Numbered from the stretch's first letter, positions 9,284-19,959 are shown. The stretch is DNA of 45,028 nucleotides from Methylobacter sp. BlB1 (GCF_015476545.1 NZ_JADMKV010000035.1:1-45028); one strand, 5' to 3'. The notes: generated from the sequence alone by a model not told the origin. Translations and numbers: made by a program.

Positions 9284-10060
9284 ATGAACACACGGAATCT
9301 CCTAAACATGGTATTCAATATGAAGCGAAACAAAATAATTGACGTTCCCAGTTTTGACAATAAACTCACAGAACACAAGCAATGCGTCGCTTTCCATGAA
9401 GCCGGGCATGCAGCGGCAATTTATCTGAACAACAAGGCCCAGAGTCTGCCTCCGGTTTTCTTTCAGATTTTATTCAAGGATATAGGAGCGGTTTCGGAAG
9501 GCCCTAAAAACGTTTATCACATCGCCCATGATGATTGTATTGCCAGAGTGGAAGGCGGACGGTTAATTCAATCATTGCCTTATTCCATGGATGAGTTTCT
9601 GGATAAATTGGCTGGACATGACGACATGGCTCAGGCAGTGAAGGATTATGTCACGGCTTTCGAGGCAGACATCGTTAATCTGCTTATTGGTCCTCTTGCC
9701 GAAGCCAAATACATTGCTGATGCCGATAATGAGCTATTCAATCATCGTCTGGTCAATTTAAACGCATTGAAGAATTATGGCGGACGTTCTGATATCGCAT
9801 CGGTCTATGAATATTTACAAAGTTACTCCCCCAGTAAACAACGGCAGGATGAAAAACTGGACGAGTTGTTTAATGTCGCCTTTGACTTCATAAACGACTA
9901 TGAAAACTGGAAAGCAATTTCCAAGCTGGCCAATTACATTATCGACTCTGATAAAGATACGATCAGCTGTGAGGAGGTTATTGCCGTGCTTGAATCCACA
10001 AACGCGAACGAGTTTGCGGAGGAGGCAGCGCAGCCAGATTGCTATGTAAAATATGCCTGA
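9284..10060 (+). CDS. Stand-alone M41 (FtsH-like) peptidase domain protein
   Basis: A 258-residue protein with the zinc motif HEAGH at 38-42, in the context VAFHEAGHAAAIYL. Further on it has IGPLAEAKYIA and GGRSDIAS, which I align with the FtsH segments MGGHVAEE and GAQNDLERA; the aspartate would be the third zinc ligand. It has no AAA ATPase module, no membrane segment and no signal peptide. It could be an ATP-independent protease or a regulator of substrate access, and the complete FtsH gene next door makes a functional link attractive. The first ATG has a weak ribosome site; in-frame ATGs at 9308 and 9320 are alternatives. Confidence 0.7.
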   Translation: MNTRNLLNMVFNMKRNKIIDVPSFDNKLTEHKQCVAFHEAGHAAAIYLNNKAQSLPPVFFQILFKDIGAVSEGPKNVYHIAHDDCIARVEGGRLIQSLPYSMDEFLDKLAGHDDMAQAVKDYVTAFEADIVNLLIGPLAEAKYIADADNELFNHRLVNLNALKNYGGRSDIASVYEYLQSYSPSKQRQDEKLDELFNVAFDFINDYENWKAISKLANYIIDSDKDTISCEEVIAVLESTNANEFAEEAAQPDCYVKYA

Positions 10061-10301
10061 TTAAGGTGTGACTGCTCTTTGATGGGGATAAGCCGTTGTA
10101 TAACCAAATTAATAGAGTTCCCTGGACGATTGAAAGTTATTTTTTCTCTATCGCCAAAAGGGCTTTTCGGATACGGGAGCGGATTTGTTGACATGCTTCA
10201 GATTCATGGACAGGCAAGTATCTATCGATTGGCGGCCAAGGCCGTCCCACATTAAAACTGTGCCGCTTCTAATACAACGTTTAGGTTGAAGGAACTGTAC
10301 A

Positions 10302-12251
10302 ATGGATAAGCCGGTAAACAGCATTAAAAATCTATTGAATAAGTTATACAACTATTTGAAGGATTTGCTAATGGCCGGTTCCAGCTCACTCTCCAAGGAA
10401 AAGCCGGAGGTTGAGCTTCATAAACCCATCGACGAAAAAACGCCCGACTCCAAACAGCGAAGAATCATTTACCTGGCGCTGTTTTTCATAGTGTTATTGT
10501 CTTTGTTTAACAGCATCCAGGAAATTCAGCGGGATGAAATCCCTTATAGCCAGTTTCTGAAGTACGTAAAAGAAAAAAAGGTTGAAAAGGCTGTTGTTAC
10601 CGACCGCTATATTACCGGCGTGATTAAATCGGACGATCCGCGCGAGCCGTCCAGGCCTTTCATGACCATTCCGCTATTACAGGATGATCTGGCTAATTTG
10701 CTGGAGCAAAACAACGTCGAATATGTAGTCAGAAGCGGAGAGAACTGGTTGACCAATATTTTGTTCAACTGGGTCATCCCGATTTTAATATTCGTTTTTA
10801 TCTGGTCCTGGATTATTCGCCGCACCACCGGCGGACAAAGGGAATTCCTGAATCTGGGCAATAAAATCCGTATTCATCAGGATACGCTGCCCAAGATCAC
10901 CTTTGACGATGTGGCCGGCGCCGACAATGCCAAACAGGAACTGAAGGAATCCATCGAGTTTTTGAAATCGCCGGAAAAAATACAAAGACTGGGCGGGCGC
11001 ATGCCCAAAGGCATATTGCTGGTCGGCCCGCCCGGCACCGGTAAAACGCTGCTGGCACGGGCGGTCTCCGGGGAAGCGGGCGTGCCTTTCTTTAATATCA
11101 GCGGTTCGGAATTCATTGAATTGTTTGTCGGAGTGGGCGCAGCCCGGGTTCGCGATCTTTTCGAGCAGGCACGCAACAAAGCCCCCTGCATGATCTTTAT
11201 CGACGAGCTCGACGCCATCGGCCGGTCGCGCAGCGGGCCTGTCATGATAGGCGGCCATGACGAGCGTGAACAAACCTTGAACCAGTTGCTGACCGAAATG
11301 GACGGTTTTGATACTTCGGTGGGCGTGGTCGTCATGGCGGCAACAAACCGGCCCGAAATTCTGGATAAGGCGCTGCTGCGCGCCGGACGCTTCGATCGCC
11401 AGATCATTGTCGATAAACCGGATTTGCAGGACCGCATCGAAATTCTGAAGCTGCACACCCGAAATATGGTTCTGGCTGATGACATCAATATCGAGATCAT
11501 CGCCAAACGCACGCCGGGGCTGGTCGGCGCCGACCTTGCCAATATTGCCAATGAAGCGGCGATCATAGCGACCCGGGTCGGCCATAACAAAGTTGAAATG
11601 GAAGATTTCGAAGCGGCTATAGATCGCATACTGGCCGGACCTGAAAAGAAAAACCGCGCCCTCAGCCCCGACGAAAAGCGCCGGGTCGCCTACCACGAAG
11701 CGGGGCATGCGATGGTCGCCGAGCATGTGCCGACCGGACAGCCGGTGCATAAAATTTCCATTATCCCCCGCGGTGTATCGGCCCTTGGCTTTACGCTGCA
11801 ATTACCCGTCGAGGAAAAGTTTCTGTCCACCGAAGATGAGCTCAAGGATCAGTTAGCTATTCTGATGGGCGGACACGTCGCAGAAGAATTCATCTTTGGC
11901 AACATCTCGACCGGCGCCCAGAATGACCTGGAAAGGGCCAGCGAGATTGCCCGCAACATGGTCTGCAGTCTGGGCATGAGCAAAAAACTGGGACCGTTGA
12001 CCTACGGCAAACGGCAGCAACTGCAGTTTTTGGAGGCAGAAACACCCGAAGTCCGCAACTTCAGTGATGAGACCGCTCGAATTATCGATACCGAGGTCAT
12101 GGCGCTGATCGAAGAAGCTGAAACGCGTGCCCGCGGAGTGATTACAACCAACAGAGAGGTATTGGACAAACTGGCGAATCTACTGCAAGAAAAAGAAGTT
12201 GTTAACAGAGAAGAAATTACAGACCTACTTAAAAGCGAGATGAAACAGTGA
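10302..12251 (+). CDS. ftsH: ATP-dependent zinc metalloprotease FtsH
   Basis: A 649-residue inner-membrane protease that extracts and degrades membrane and soluble proteins as a hexamer. Two membrane helices (about 55-75 and 150-170) flank a periplasmic domain. The AAA module has Walker A GPPGTGKT, Walker [12 protein letters not shown] and the second region of homology [20 protein letters not shown]. The peptidase has HEAGH and the third ligand in QNDLERAS. A 30-residue extension precedes the first helix. Length is typical. Between orphan protease genes rather than beside rlmE or folP, it is probably an additional FtsH copy. AAGGAA lies 7 bases before the ATG. It overlaps the next gene by 4 bp. 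Confidence 0.95.
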   Translation: MDKPVNSIKNLLNKLYNYLKDLLMAGSSSLSKEKPEVELHKPIDEKTPDSKQRRIIYLALFFIVLLSLFNSIQEIQRDEIPYSQFLKYVKEKKVEKAVVTDRYITGVIKSDDPREPSRPFMTIPLLQDDLANLLEQNNVEYVVRSGENWLTNILFNWVIPILIFVFIWSWIIRRTTGGQREFLNLGNKIRIHQDTLPKITFDDVAGADNAKQELKESIEFLKSPEKIQRLGGRMPKGILLVGPPGTGKTLLARAVSGEAGVPFFNISGSEFIELFVGVGAARVRDLFEQARNKAPCMIFIDELDAIGRSRSGPVMIGGHDEREQTLNQLLTEMDGFDTSVGVVVMAATNRPEILDKALLRAGRFDRQIIVDKPDLQDRIEILKLHTRNMVLADDINIEIIAKRTPGLVGADLANIANEAAIIATRVGHNKVEMEDFEAAIDRILAGPEKKNRALSPDEKRRVAYHEAGHAMVAEHVPTGQPVHKISIIPRGVSALGFTLQLPVEEKFLSTEDELKDQLAILMGGHVAEEFIFGNISTGAQNDLERASEIARNMVCSLGMSKKLGPLTYGKRQQLQFLEAETPEVRNFSDETARIIDTEVMALIEEAETRARGVITTNREVLDKLANLLQEKEVVNREEITDLLKSEMKQ

Positions 12252-13228
12252 ATACGCAAGCAATCTGGGAGCAAAAACAGCTCAATCATCACCGCCTGAG
12301 CAATTTTTTTCAGTCGTTGATTTTATACGTCACAATGCAGTTCCTGATCTCCCTTGTCAGTTATTTGTTATGGGGTATGGAAGGATTGAAATGGGCGGCG
12401 ACTGTTGGCGCAGTTCTGTTGCTCATCGGCATCAAATTTATGCCGGGAATTATCCTTAAACTGTACAGGGCGCGGCCGATCGTTCATGATGAGATTCCCG
12501 GTTTACAACAGCTGGTCTCGGAATTGGCGGCGCATGCCAAGCTTGGAGCCGTGCCGCAACTGTATTATGTGCCCAGCCGTACCATGAATGCTTTTAGCGT
12601 AGGCAATCACGACAAATCCTGCATCGTCCTGACTGACGGCCTGCTGCGTACGTTGAGCCGGCGCGAACTCATCGGCATCCTGGCTCACGAAATCGCTCAT
12701 ATCGGCAACAATGACAATCAGGTGCTGAGCATCGCCGACATGCTCAGCCGAATGACCAGTTTGTTGTCTACGTTTGGCCAATTATTGCTGCTGATCAACC
12801 TGCCGATGTTTTTTCTGGACGGCGCCATAGTGCCTTGGTCAGTGATTGTAATGATGCTTTTTGCTCCGATTATCAATAGTCTTTTGCAACTTGCGCTGCC
12901 GAGAACGCGCGAGTTTGAGGCGGATACGCATGCGGTATATCTGACAGGCGATCCTGACGGATTGGTAAGCGCATTATTCAAGATGGAATACTACGGTGCA
13001 GGCTTATTCGAATGGTTGTTCCTGGCTGGACACGGAACACCTGAACCGTCCCTGCTGAGAGCGCATCCCGCGACTGAGGAACGAATGAGAGAGCTAAAGT
13101 CTCATTTCAAAATAAGCAAAAACCCATCCAATGATGCTTCCGATGAATCCAGACTGCTTACCATTCCTCTGCATGTGCAGAGAGTTCAACGCAGGCCGCG
13201 CTGGCGAATAGGCGGCATGTGGTATTAA
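12248..13228 (+). CDS. M48 family zinc metalloprotease (HtpX-like)
   Basis: A 326-residue membrane protease. Hydrophobic segments lie near 25-65 and 178-215. The zinc motif is HEIAH in IGILAHEIAHIGN, with the third ligand in EFEADTHAVYLTGD. The spacing and the MNAFSVG segment are those of HtpX-type enzymes, which cleave membrane proteins in cooperation with FtsH. It starts with GTG at 12248, inside the ftsH stop (GTGA overlap), so the two are translationally coupled. That arrangement strongly implies joint membrane quality control. Confidence 0.9.
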   Translation: MNTQAIWEQKQLNHHRLSNFFQSLILYVTMQFLISLVSYLLWGMEGLKWAATVGAVLLLIGIKFMPGIILKLYRARPIVHDEIPGLQQLVSELAAHAKLGAVPQLYYVPSRTMNAFSVGNHDKSCIVLTDGLLRTLSRRELIGILAHEIAHIGNNDNQVLSIADMLSRMTSLLSTFGQLLLLINLPMFFLDGAIVPWSVIVMMLFAPIINSLLQLALPRTREFEADTHAVYLTGDPDGLVSALFKMEYYGAGLFEWLFLAGHGTPEPSLLRAHPATEERMRELKSHFKISKNPSNDASDESRLLTIPLHVQRVQRRPRWRIGGMWY

Positions 13229-13775
13229 AGTCTGAAAACTTAATATCGTATTTTTTCACCTTTCAGTTGATCTTATCGGTTCATAGAAACCAGGACTCCG
13301 ATTGAGTTGCACGACTAAAAACAGATAAATTCGCCCTTTTTTAGATAAAAAAGCAGAAAAACAGAGCCGATCAGGATAAAAATAACCTTAAAATTATAGT
13401 GGTTAATTTCTTGACGGGCTGGTAAGCTTCTTTTATTGAATTAGGTGTTGAGTGGGAACTGTTTTTAACTGTCAGAGTCGAAGTCTCTGTCAATACGATG
13501 CGACAGGCACTGACCAGATGTCTTGTGTAAAGTAGCGAATGTTTATTAAGGATGAGAGAGAAGTTGCAACGTCGGTTTGATGCCGGCCAAGCGGGTAATC
13601 AATCATTAATAGAGAATAAATAGTCTGTCCTCTAAAGCCCACTATGCAGTTATCAGATTACACCTCAATGGTTTGATCGTCATTCATACACCCATCACAA
13701 AATCCTGAAACCATTGCCATTTTTATTTTATTCGGGCGTTAAGAAAGAATTTTGCGCCATATTCGTTTAAAATAG
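13229..13775. other. Intergenic region with no gene seen
   Basis: About 550 bp between the protease operon and the oxidase promoter. I see no coding frame with a ribosome site. An A/T hairpin near 13337-13354 (CTTTTTT/AAAAAAG) is too weak to call as a terminator. Confidence 0.5.
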
Positions 13776-13804
13776 TTGCTTTAGTATTCTTTCCGTTTTA
13801 TATA
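13776..13804 (+). promoter_or_regulatory. Sigma-70-like promoter of the two-domain copper oxidase
   Basis: TTGCTT (13776-13781) and TATATA (13799-13804) are separated by exactly 17 bases, close to the sigma-70 consensus. The expected transcript start is about 35 bases before the ATG at 13847, which has GAGG 7 bases upstream. Confidence 0.6.
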
Positions 13805-13846
13805 GCGGCTAGTTATTTTATAAGTGTAATTTTCCGAGGTCATCCT

Positions 13847-15592
13847 ATGCGTAAAAAACTTCTTACCATTAGTTGGGGCACAGCGATGCTCCTTATGCCT
13901 CCCTGGATACAGGCAGCTAATGATTTACCACCTTCGGCCAAAGTTGAAATGGGAGAGGTGGAAGAGGTATGTTCTGACTTCACGCCAAAAGAATGGCGCC
14001 AGGAACAGGTTATTGATGGGGTAACGATACAGGAGTCGCGGTTATGCAACCCTGACAACCCTGCCGATATCGCCGCTTTTGTTAAAGGCACGAACGGCGT
14101 TTCCATGCAAACATTAATGGAAACCCAACTGGCTGCCGACGCTATCACCATGTCCGACGATATGGATGGCGACGGCGACCCTGACAAGATTGTTATCAAA
14201 CTCGAAGTTATCGAGTTGAACGGTCATTCGCCTGACAGCACTGAATTGACTACCCAGTTTGACATAGCACCGGGCATAAAACCGACTTTCTGGGTTTTCG
14301 CACCTAAAACACGCGATATGTCGACCCTGAGCTTGTACGAACCCCAGGCCAATCCGCTGCTGCGTGCGCCGTCTCCTGCTATCCGCGTCGAACAGGATGA
14401 CGTCATCTGGCTGGTGCTGGAAAACACCCATTATCTGCCGCATTCCATCCACCTGCACGGCATCGATCACCCTTTCATGGATCATAGCGGCCATGGCAAC
14501 GACGGTGTAGGCCAGACCAGCAACATGGATACGATGCCTGGAGAAACCAAAACTTATGTGATTAAGCCGCGCCAGCCTGGCACCATGTATTATCACTGCC
14601 ATGTCCAGCCCCATACGCATATTCCTATGGGCTTGCAGGGGATGTTTATTATTGAGGAAAACCGCCCGAACAACTGGGTGCAAACTTTCAACGTTGGCAA
14701 CGGCCAGGTTCGTCATCCCTCTGTGGCAGTCCTGGAAAAATATTCCCGGGAATACGACCTACATTATCAGTCTGCAGACAAGGAACTGCATGAAATTGTC
14801 GCCCGGTCAGCCAATGATCCGCGCCTGATCGCGAAACATCTGAACGTCGATTACGACGTGACCGACGCGACCGACGACTACTTCATGCTGAACGGCCGTT
14901 CATTCCCTTACACACTAAGGGAATCGTTGATCGAAATGGAGCAGGACAAGAAAGTCAAACTGCGCATTTTAAATGGCCATACCGAAGCATTTGCCATGCA
15001 CATTCACGGGCACAAACCGACCATCACGCATTATGACGGCGTCGATAACGGCCCCGATTCGTATATTACGCGTGACGTGCACGGCATGGTTCCGGCTCAG
15101 CGGATTGACCTGGAGCTGAGCGGCGTCGATGACGGCTTGCATAGTTTCGGCCAGGGCATCTGGATGTTCCACGACCACGTCGAGAAGTCCTTTACAACCA
15201 ATGGCACGGGCGAGGGCGGCGATATCAGCCTGGTGGTCTATAAAGACTTTCTTGATGAGAAAGGCATTCCCAAATCGCATGGCATGAGCCTTGCGCCTTA
15301 CTTCACCAAAGGTTTCTGGCAGAAGAACTATCCAATCTGGCAGGACTATGATGCATGGCGTAGCTTGGGCTTGCCTGAAGTGAAAGGCGTCACCGATCAA
15401 AAAGCCGCTCCTGCACAAACAACAGCAGCGCCTGCTAAACAAGCAGCTGCAGCCTCCGCGCCGGCTGTTGAAGAAGGTTCGGCCATTGGCAGACTGTTCA
15501 ACGGTATCCTGTTGGGTCTGTTGAGCTATACGCTGATCGCCAAACGGAAATTCATTCTCGAACACCTGCGCAAGCTGACGAAGCAACAGTAA
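13847..15592 (+). CDS. Two-domain multicopper oxidase with C-terminal membrane anchor
   Basis: A 581-residue exported blue copper oxidase coupling substrate oxidation to oxygen reduction. A signal peptide covers about 1-23 (cut after IQA). Copper motifs are HSIHLHG (199-205), YYHCHVQPHTHIPMGLQG (248-265), MHIHGHK (384-390) and FHDH (441-444). The type 1 ligands C251, H256 and M261 are in the first domain, and the second lacks the cysteine; this is the arrangement called type C, as in the Nitrosomonas europaea blue copper oxidase. DMDGDGDPDK (105-114) looks like a calcium-binding loop. An Ala/Pro-rich linker leads to a C-terminal helix (about 549-567) and a basic tail, so the enzyme is probably anchored facing the periplasm. 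The substrate is unknown. Confidence 0.9.
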   Translation: MRKKLLTISWGTAMLLMPPWIQAANDLPPSAKVEMGEVEEVCSDFTPKEWRQEQVIDGVTIQESRLCNPDNPADIAAFVKGTNGVSMQTLMETQLAADAITMSDDMDGDGDPDKIVIKLEVIELNGHSPDSTELTTQFDIAPGIKPTFWVFAPKTRDMSTLSLYEPQANPLLRAPSPAIRVEQDDVIWLVLENTHYLPHSIHLHGIDHPFMDHSGHGNDGVGQTSNMDTMPGETKTYVIKPRQPGTMYYHCHVQPHTHIPMGLQGMFIIEENRPNNWVQTFNVGNGQVRHPSVAVLEKYSREYDLHYQSADKELHEIVARSANDPRLIAKHLNVDYDVTDATDDYFMLNGRSFPYTLRESLIEMEQDKKVKLRILNGHTEAFAMHIHGHKPTITHYDGVDNGPDSYITRDVHGMVPAQRIDLELSGVDDGLHSFGQGIWMFHDHVEKSFTTNGTGEGGDISLVVYKDFLDEKGIPKSHGMSLAPYFTKGFWQKNYPIWQDYDAWRSLGLPEVKGVTDQKAAPAQTTAAPAKQAAAASAPAVEEGSAIGRLFNGILLGLLSYTLIAKRKFILEHLRKLTKQQ

Positions 15593-15639
15593 CGGTGTAA
15601 CCGGGAAGCGCCGGGTTAAAATCCGGTGCCTTGTTAAAC

Positions 15640-15676
15640 AAAAAGCCATCGCTGGCATATCGGCGATGGCTTTTTT
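15640..15676. terminator. Bidirectional terminator
   Basis: GCCATCGC (15645-15652) pairs with GCGATGGC (15663-15670), extended by A/T pairs into A-runs and T-runs on both sides. It lies between the convergent oxidase and helicase genes and fits intrinsic termination in both directions. Confidence 0.9.
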
Positions 15677-15683
15677 ATGTCTT

Positions 15684-18350
15684 CTAGCGCCGGCGCAATA
15701 ACGCATTCTTGAGCTGCCATTGGTCTTGCGGCTCGATGTCTGCCAGAAAATTGATTTTTCCCTGAGCGCCGATGGCTATCGGGACGCCGTCACGGTACAG
15801 AATGCGCCGGCCGGCCTGCGCCGGCAAGCGCACTCCGGGCGTGATGATGCCGGTCAGATTCAACGGGTCGGCGGCGCTGATGGCGATCAGATCGCCGCGT
15901 TTCGCTTGCTTGCGGATCTCGCGCAGAACGCTGACCGCCTCTGGCAGCGCATACTGCTCGCCGGCAAAGCCCTGCACGAAGCGCCCGCCGCGCAGTTCGC
16001 CGCGCGCTTCCATGCGCCGGAACACATACAGCAGTTCCCGCCAGCTCGGCAGGTTGTTTTCCTGTTCCAGCACTTTCCGGAACACGACGCCATAACGGCG
16101 CAGCAAAACCTGGGCAATATGCTCGCAATGCTGATGGCGCTCCGTTTCGGCTATTGTATGCCGGCGGATCAGTGACCAGCGGCCGGCCTCCGCAAACGGA
16201 TCGTAGAATGAATAGCGCTGGCTGAGCCGGTGCTGGGTTTTCTGCTCCGTGATCAGCGTGCGCAGGCCCTGAAAACTGTCGGCCGTGATCAGGCCCCAGG
16301 CGCTCAGTTCAGCCAGCGCTTCTTCCAGTTGCGACTTCAGCAGGTCGGTTTCGCTGAGCAGTTCTTCGAAGAAACTGGCGCCCCATTGTTTTAACGCATC
16401 ATGGACTTTCTGAGCTTTACCCGACAATTCCAGCGTTTCAATATCGGGTAATGACGAATAGGCGCGCCAGTGCTGCAGGTGCGAGCGAGCAATGAAACTG
16501 AAGGCCGTGGTCTTGCCGGCCGGGCTCTTGCGCTTCGGGGTTCCGACCGGCAGGTGCAGGCGCAACCAGCTGATTTTGCCGGCACTGCAGAGTTTATCGA
16601 GATCGGACGCTGCATAAGGTCTGATGCGGACCGGCAGAATATCGGCTTCCCAGCTGGCTGCCGGCAGGCTTAAACCTTCCAGCTGCAATAAACGCTGTTG
16701 CAGCGCGGTTTCGCCGGTGCCGGGATCGTCCAGCCCCTGCCAACGGAACAGAAAACGCATGAAGTCAGCCGGCGCGACAGGTTCGATCTCGTTGCGCAGC
16801 TGCTTCAGCGTGTAACGGTGGATGCGGGCCAGCAAGCCGCGCTCGCACCATTCTGTGGTTTCGGTGCCCGGCGTGAACTTGCCCTGGATGATGCCGCCTT
16901 CCTGTTGTAGGGCGAGCAGGGCAAGTTCAATTTCAGATGTGTTGAGCCGCATCGAGGTGGCCAGCTGCGCAGCCGTAACCGGCCCCAACCCTTCCATCCG
17001 GCTGCTCAGGATTTCGACAAGCGCGCTTTCCCGGTCTGCGGCCTCGTTCGAATCCACAGGCCGGATTGCCGGATCGATCCTGGCATCGGGGAAAACCCAT
17101 TGCAGCGCTTTCAACCGTTCGGCCGCGACCCATAGGTGCGCATCATCGGCTATAGTCATGACCGTTGCGCGTCTGGCTTTTGTCAGCGTTTCCAGCAGCT
17201 CGGGCCAATAATCCTGCTGCGCTGCCAGCGAACCGCGTTTGCCTTCGGCTTCGGTCAGAAAACCCAGCACCACCAGCGCATCATGCAGTTCGTCTGGCGT
17301 TTGCGCCTCGGGCCAGGCTTCCATGCGCACGCGCGCGATCGCTTCGGGATTCAGATGGCCGGTTTCGGCAGCCGTTTGCGGGTCCATGAAACGGCGCTGC
17401 TGTACGGCCAGCGTGCGTCGTTCTTCGGCGGGCGCATCGTCAAGAAACGCATAGGGCCGCGCGTTCAGGATTTCCAGCGCCAGCGGCGAAGGGCTGGCCA
17501 GTTCGCGCGCAACGATGCCGACCGTACCTTGTTCGATGCCGGCCAGCAGGCGCTCCAGGCCGCCGATATCCATCAGCTCATGCAGGCAATCGGACAAGGT
17601 CTGGTTGACCAGCGGATGGTCGGGCACTTCGCGGTCGCCGGCGATATTTTCAAAACAGGCGAGCTGATCGGGAAAGATCACCGCGATCAGGTCCTCGGCG
17701 TTGTTGCGCTGGAAATAGGCCGGGACTTTCTTGCCGGCGCGGTTGCGCGGCACGGCCAGGGCAGTGTTGGCAACCCAGCGCCAGCGCGTCGGAAACATCG
17801 GCGCGGCCAGCAGCGCCTGAACCAGTATGTCTCTGACGGTCGCGGCTTTCAGATACTGCGCAGGCTCTTCCAATAGAAAACTGTGTGTCGGCCCCAGCGA
17901 CAGTACGATATTGTCTTCGCTGGCCGCGGCCTGCAATTCGAAGTTGAAGCGTCGGCAAAAGCGTTTGCGCAGCGACAGTCCCCAAGCCCGGTTGATGCGC
18001 GAACCGTACGGCGAATGCACGACGAAATGCATGTCGCCGGTTTCATCGAAGAAACGCTCGAACACGATGCGCTGCTGCGTCGGCAATACGGTCAGCGCTG
18101 CCTTGGCGGCGGCCAGATACAGCAGCAGCTGCTCGGCCGCGGCGGCAGGCAGTTGCAGTTCGTCGGCCAGATAACGGTAGGCCGCTTCCTGCCCGAGTTC
18201 GAGTTTGGCGTCCAGCGTCGCGCGCAGGTCCGATACGGCCTGCGACAGTTCGTCACTGCGGCCCGGCGCTTCGCCGAACCAGAACGGAATATTGGGCGGC
18301 TGGCCGTGCGCATCCTCGACAAACACGCGGCCCTGCTCGATTTTGAGCAT
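15684..18350 (-). CDS. lhr: Lhr-type helicase, C-terminal part (downstream of frameshift)
   Basis: An open frame of 888 residues forming the C-terminal two thirds of a large Lhr-family ATP-dependent helicase. It contains winged-helix and Lhr-core regions, with no walker motifs of its own. The frame is open upstream of this ATG, and the residues coded between about 18435 and 18350 ([12 protein letters not shown], then PGDIFQLGNNSYRML) are the normal continuation of the N-terminal part. The ATG at 18350 is thus unlikely to be a true start. Together the pieces would make a protein of roughly 1,435 residues, the usual Lhr length. Lhr proteins unwind DNA and RNA-DNA hybrids in repair. A few bases separate its stop from the shared terminator. 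Confidence 0.8.
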   Translation of the reverse strand: MLKIEQGRVFVEDAHGQPPNIPFWFGEAPGRSDELSQAVSDLRATLDAKLELGQEAAYRYLADELQLPAAAAEQLLLYLAAAKAALTVLPTQQRIVFERFFDETGDMHFVVHSPYGSRINRAWGLSLRKRFCRRFNFELQAAASEDNIVLSLGPTHSFLLEEPAQYLKAATVRDILVQALLAAPMFPTRWRWVANTALAVPRNRAGKKVPAYFQRNNAEDLIAVIFPDQLACFENIAGDREVPDHPLVNQTLSDCLHELMDIGGLERLLAGIEQGTVGIVARELASPSPLALEILNARPYAFLDDAPAEERRTLAVQQRRFMDPQTAAETGHLNPEAIARVRMEAWPEAQTPDELHDALVVLGFLTEAEGKRGSLAAQQDYWPELLETLTKARRATVMTIADDAHLWVAAERLKALQWVFPDARIDPAIRPVDSNEAADRESALVEILSSRMEGLGPVTAAQLATSMRLNTSEIELALLALQQEGGIIQGKFTPGTETTEWCERGLLARIHRYTLKQLRNEIEPVAPADFMRFLFRWQGLDDPGTGETALQQRLLQLEGLSLPAASWEADILPVRIRPYAASDLDKLCSAGKISWLRLHLPVGTPKRKSPAGKTTAFSFIARSHLQHWRAYSSLPDIETLELSGKAQKVHDALKQWGASFFEELLSETDLLKSQLEEALAELSAWGLITADSFQGLRTLITEQKTQHRLSQRYSFYDPFAEAGRWSLIRRHTIAETERHQHCEHIAQVLLRRYGVVFRKVLEQENNLPSWRELLYVFRRMEARGELRGGRFVQGFAGEQYALPEAVSVLREIRKQAKRGDLIAISAADPLNLTGIITPGVRLPAQAGRRILYRDGVPIAIGAQGKINFLADIEPQDQWQLKNALLRRR

Positions 18351-18396
18351 GCGGTAGGAGTTGTTGCCGAGCTGGAAAATATCGCCGGGCAGGCTT

Positions 18397-19959
18397 TCAA
18401 ACGCGAAATCCTCGTTCAGGGTGCCGACGAACAGGCCTTCCTTCCGGCTGCATGATCACATCGTAGTCGAACTGGTCGGGAATGGCGCCGCCATTCATCA
18501 GCGCGGTCAGCTTGGCGCCCTTGCGCGGCCGCAGCAGGCCATTGACGGCATCGCGGTGCAGGTAGGCGCTGCGCCGGCCGCGCTGCGTGTGGAAGCCGTC
18601 GCTGAGCATTTTGACGACGTCGAGAAACGGCTCGTAGCTCAGCTCGCGGTAATGCCAGGCAGCAGCGAAGGCTTTGAACAGCTCGGTTTCCTGCCATTCG
18701 CGGCAGGCGACTTCGGCCACAATCTGCTGCGCCAGCACGTCCAGCGGCGCATCGGGTATCAGGATGCGGTCCAGTTCATCGCGCTGAATCGCAGCCAGCA
18801 TGGCCGTGCATTCGACCAGATCGTCGCGCGACAGCGGAAACAGGCGGCCTTTCGGCACGGCGCCGAGCCGGTGGCCGGAGCGCCCGACCCGCTGTAGGAA
18901 CGTCGAGATCGCATGCGGCGAGCCGAGCTGGCAGACCAGGTCGACATCACCGATATCGATGCCAAGCTCCAGCGATGCGGTCGCGACCAGCGCTTTCAGC
19001 GAGCCCTGTTTCAGGCGCTGTTCGGCCGACAGCCGGTGTTCCTTGGCGAGGCTGCCGTGGTGCGCCGTGACGTACTGATCGCCCAGCCGTTCGGCCAGGG
19101 CCGCGGCCGCGCGCTCGGCCAGACGCCGCGTGTTGACAAAGATCAGCGTCGTGCGGTGCTGTCCGATCAACTCCTCCAGCCGGTCATAGATCTCGCCCCA
19201 GACTTCGGCTGCCATGACCGCTTCCAGCGGCGAGCCGGTGACTTCGATCTGCAAGTCGCGCCGGCGCACGTGGCCCGTATCGATAATCGTGCAATCGGTT
19301 GCTGTCGTGCCGGTCAGATAGCGCGCTATCGTTTCGATGGGTTTCTGCGTGGCCGACAGGCCGATGCGCACGGGCGGCGTTTTGGTCAGCTGCGCCAGAC
19401 GCTCCAGCGACAGCACCAGATGCGCGCCGCGCTTGCTGCCGGCCAGCGCGTGAATCTCATCGACGATAACGCTGCGCACGGTGCTGAGTATGGCGCGCCC
19501 CGAATCCGACGTGAGCAGGATATACAGCGATTCCGGCGTCGTGACCAGGATGTGCGGCGGCCAGCGCTTCATGGCGTGGCGCTCGGCCGGCGAAGTGTCG
19601 CCGGTGCGCGTCTGCGCGCGGATCAGCACGTCGGGCAGGCCAGCGGCGGCCAGGCCCTCGCGGATGCCGCTCAGCGGTTCTTCCAGATTCTTGTGGATAT
19701 CATTCGATAACGCCTTCAGCGGGGAAATGTAGAGAATGCGCGTTTCATCGGGCAGCGGCGATTCCAGCCCCTGCTGCACCAGCTGGTCGATGGCGGCCAG
19801 AAACGCCGCCAGCGTCTTGCCCGATCCGGTAGGCGCCGCGATAAGCGTGGAATTGCCGGCGCGTATGGTCGGCCATGCCTGACGTTGCACGTCCGAGGGC
19901 GCATTGAAATGCGCTTTGAACCATTGGGCGATAACGGGATGAAACGATGTTAAGGGCAT
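18397..19959 (-). CDS. lhr: Lhr-type helicase, N-terminal part, ending at a frameshift
   Basis: A 520-residue piece carrying both RecA-like helicase lobes: Walker [13 protein letters not shown] box in VDEIHAL, motif III SATQKP, and motif [13 protein letters not shown]. The match to Lhr breaks off after VIMQPEG: the frame then codes [13 protein letters not shown] and stops at 18397, while another frame continues the Lhr sequence as [10 protein letters not shown]. Removing one C from the run near 18433-18437 restores the full gene. This may be a true pseudogene mutation, a sequencing or assembly error, or much less likely a programmed frameshift. There is no strong ribosome site at 19959. Confidence 0.85.
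   Translation of the reverse strand: MPLTSFHPVIAQWFKAHFNAPSDVQRQAWPTIRAGNSTLIAAPTGSGKTLAAFLAAIDQLVQQGLESPLPDETRILYISPLKALSNDIHKNLEEPLSGIREGLAAAGLPDVLIRAQTRTGDTSPAERHAMKRWPPHILVTTPESLYILLTSDSGRAILSTVRSVIVDEIHALAGSKRGAHLVLSLERLAQLTKTPPVRIGLSATQKPIETIARYLTGTTATDCTIIDTGHVRRRDLQIEVTGSPLEAVMAAEVWGEIYDRLEELIGQHRTTLIFVNTRRLAERAAAALAERLGDQYVTAHHGSLAKEHRLSAEQRLKQGSLKALVATASLELGIDIGDVDLVCQLGSPHAISTFLQRVGRSGHRLGAVPKGRLFPLSRDDLVECTAMLAAIQRDELDRILIPDAPLDVLAQQIVAEVACREWQETELFKAFAAAWHYRELSYEPFLDVVKMLSDGFHTQRGRRSAYLHRDAVNGLLRPRKGAKLTALMNGGAIPDQFDYDVIMQPEGRPVRRHPERGFRV

Noticed and set aside
15720-19732. Many long plus-strand frames opposite the helicase
   Set aside because: They mirror the codon pattern of the minus-strand Lhr pieces, have no ribosome sites and no recognisable domains.
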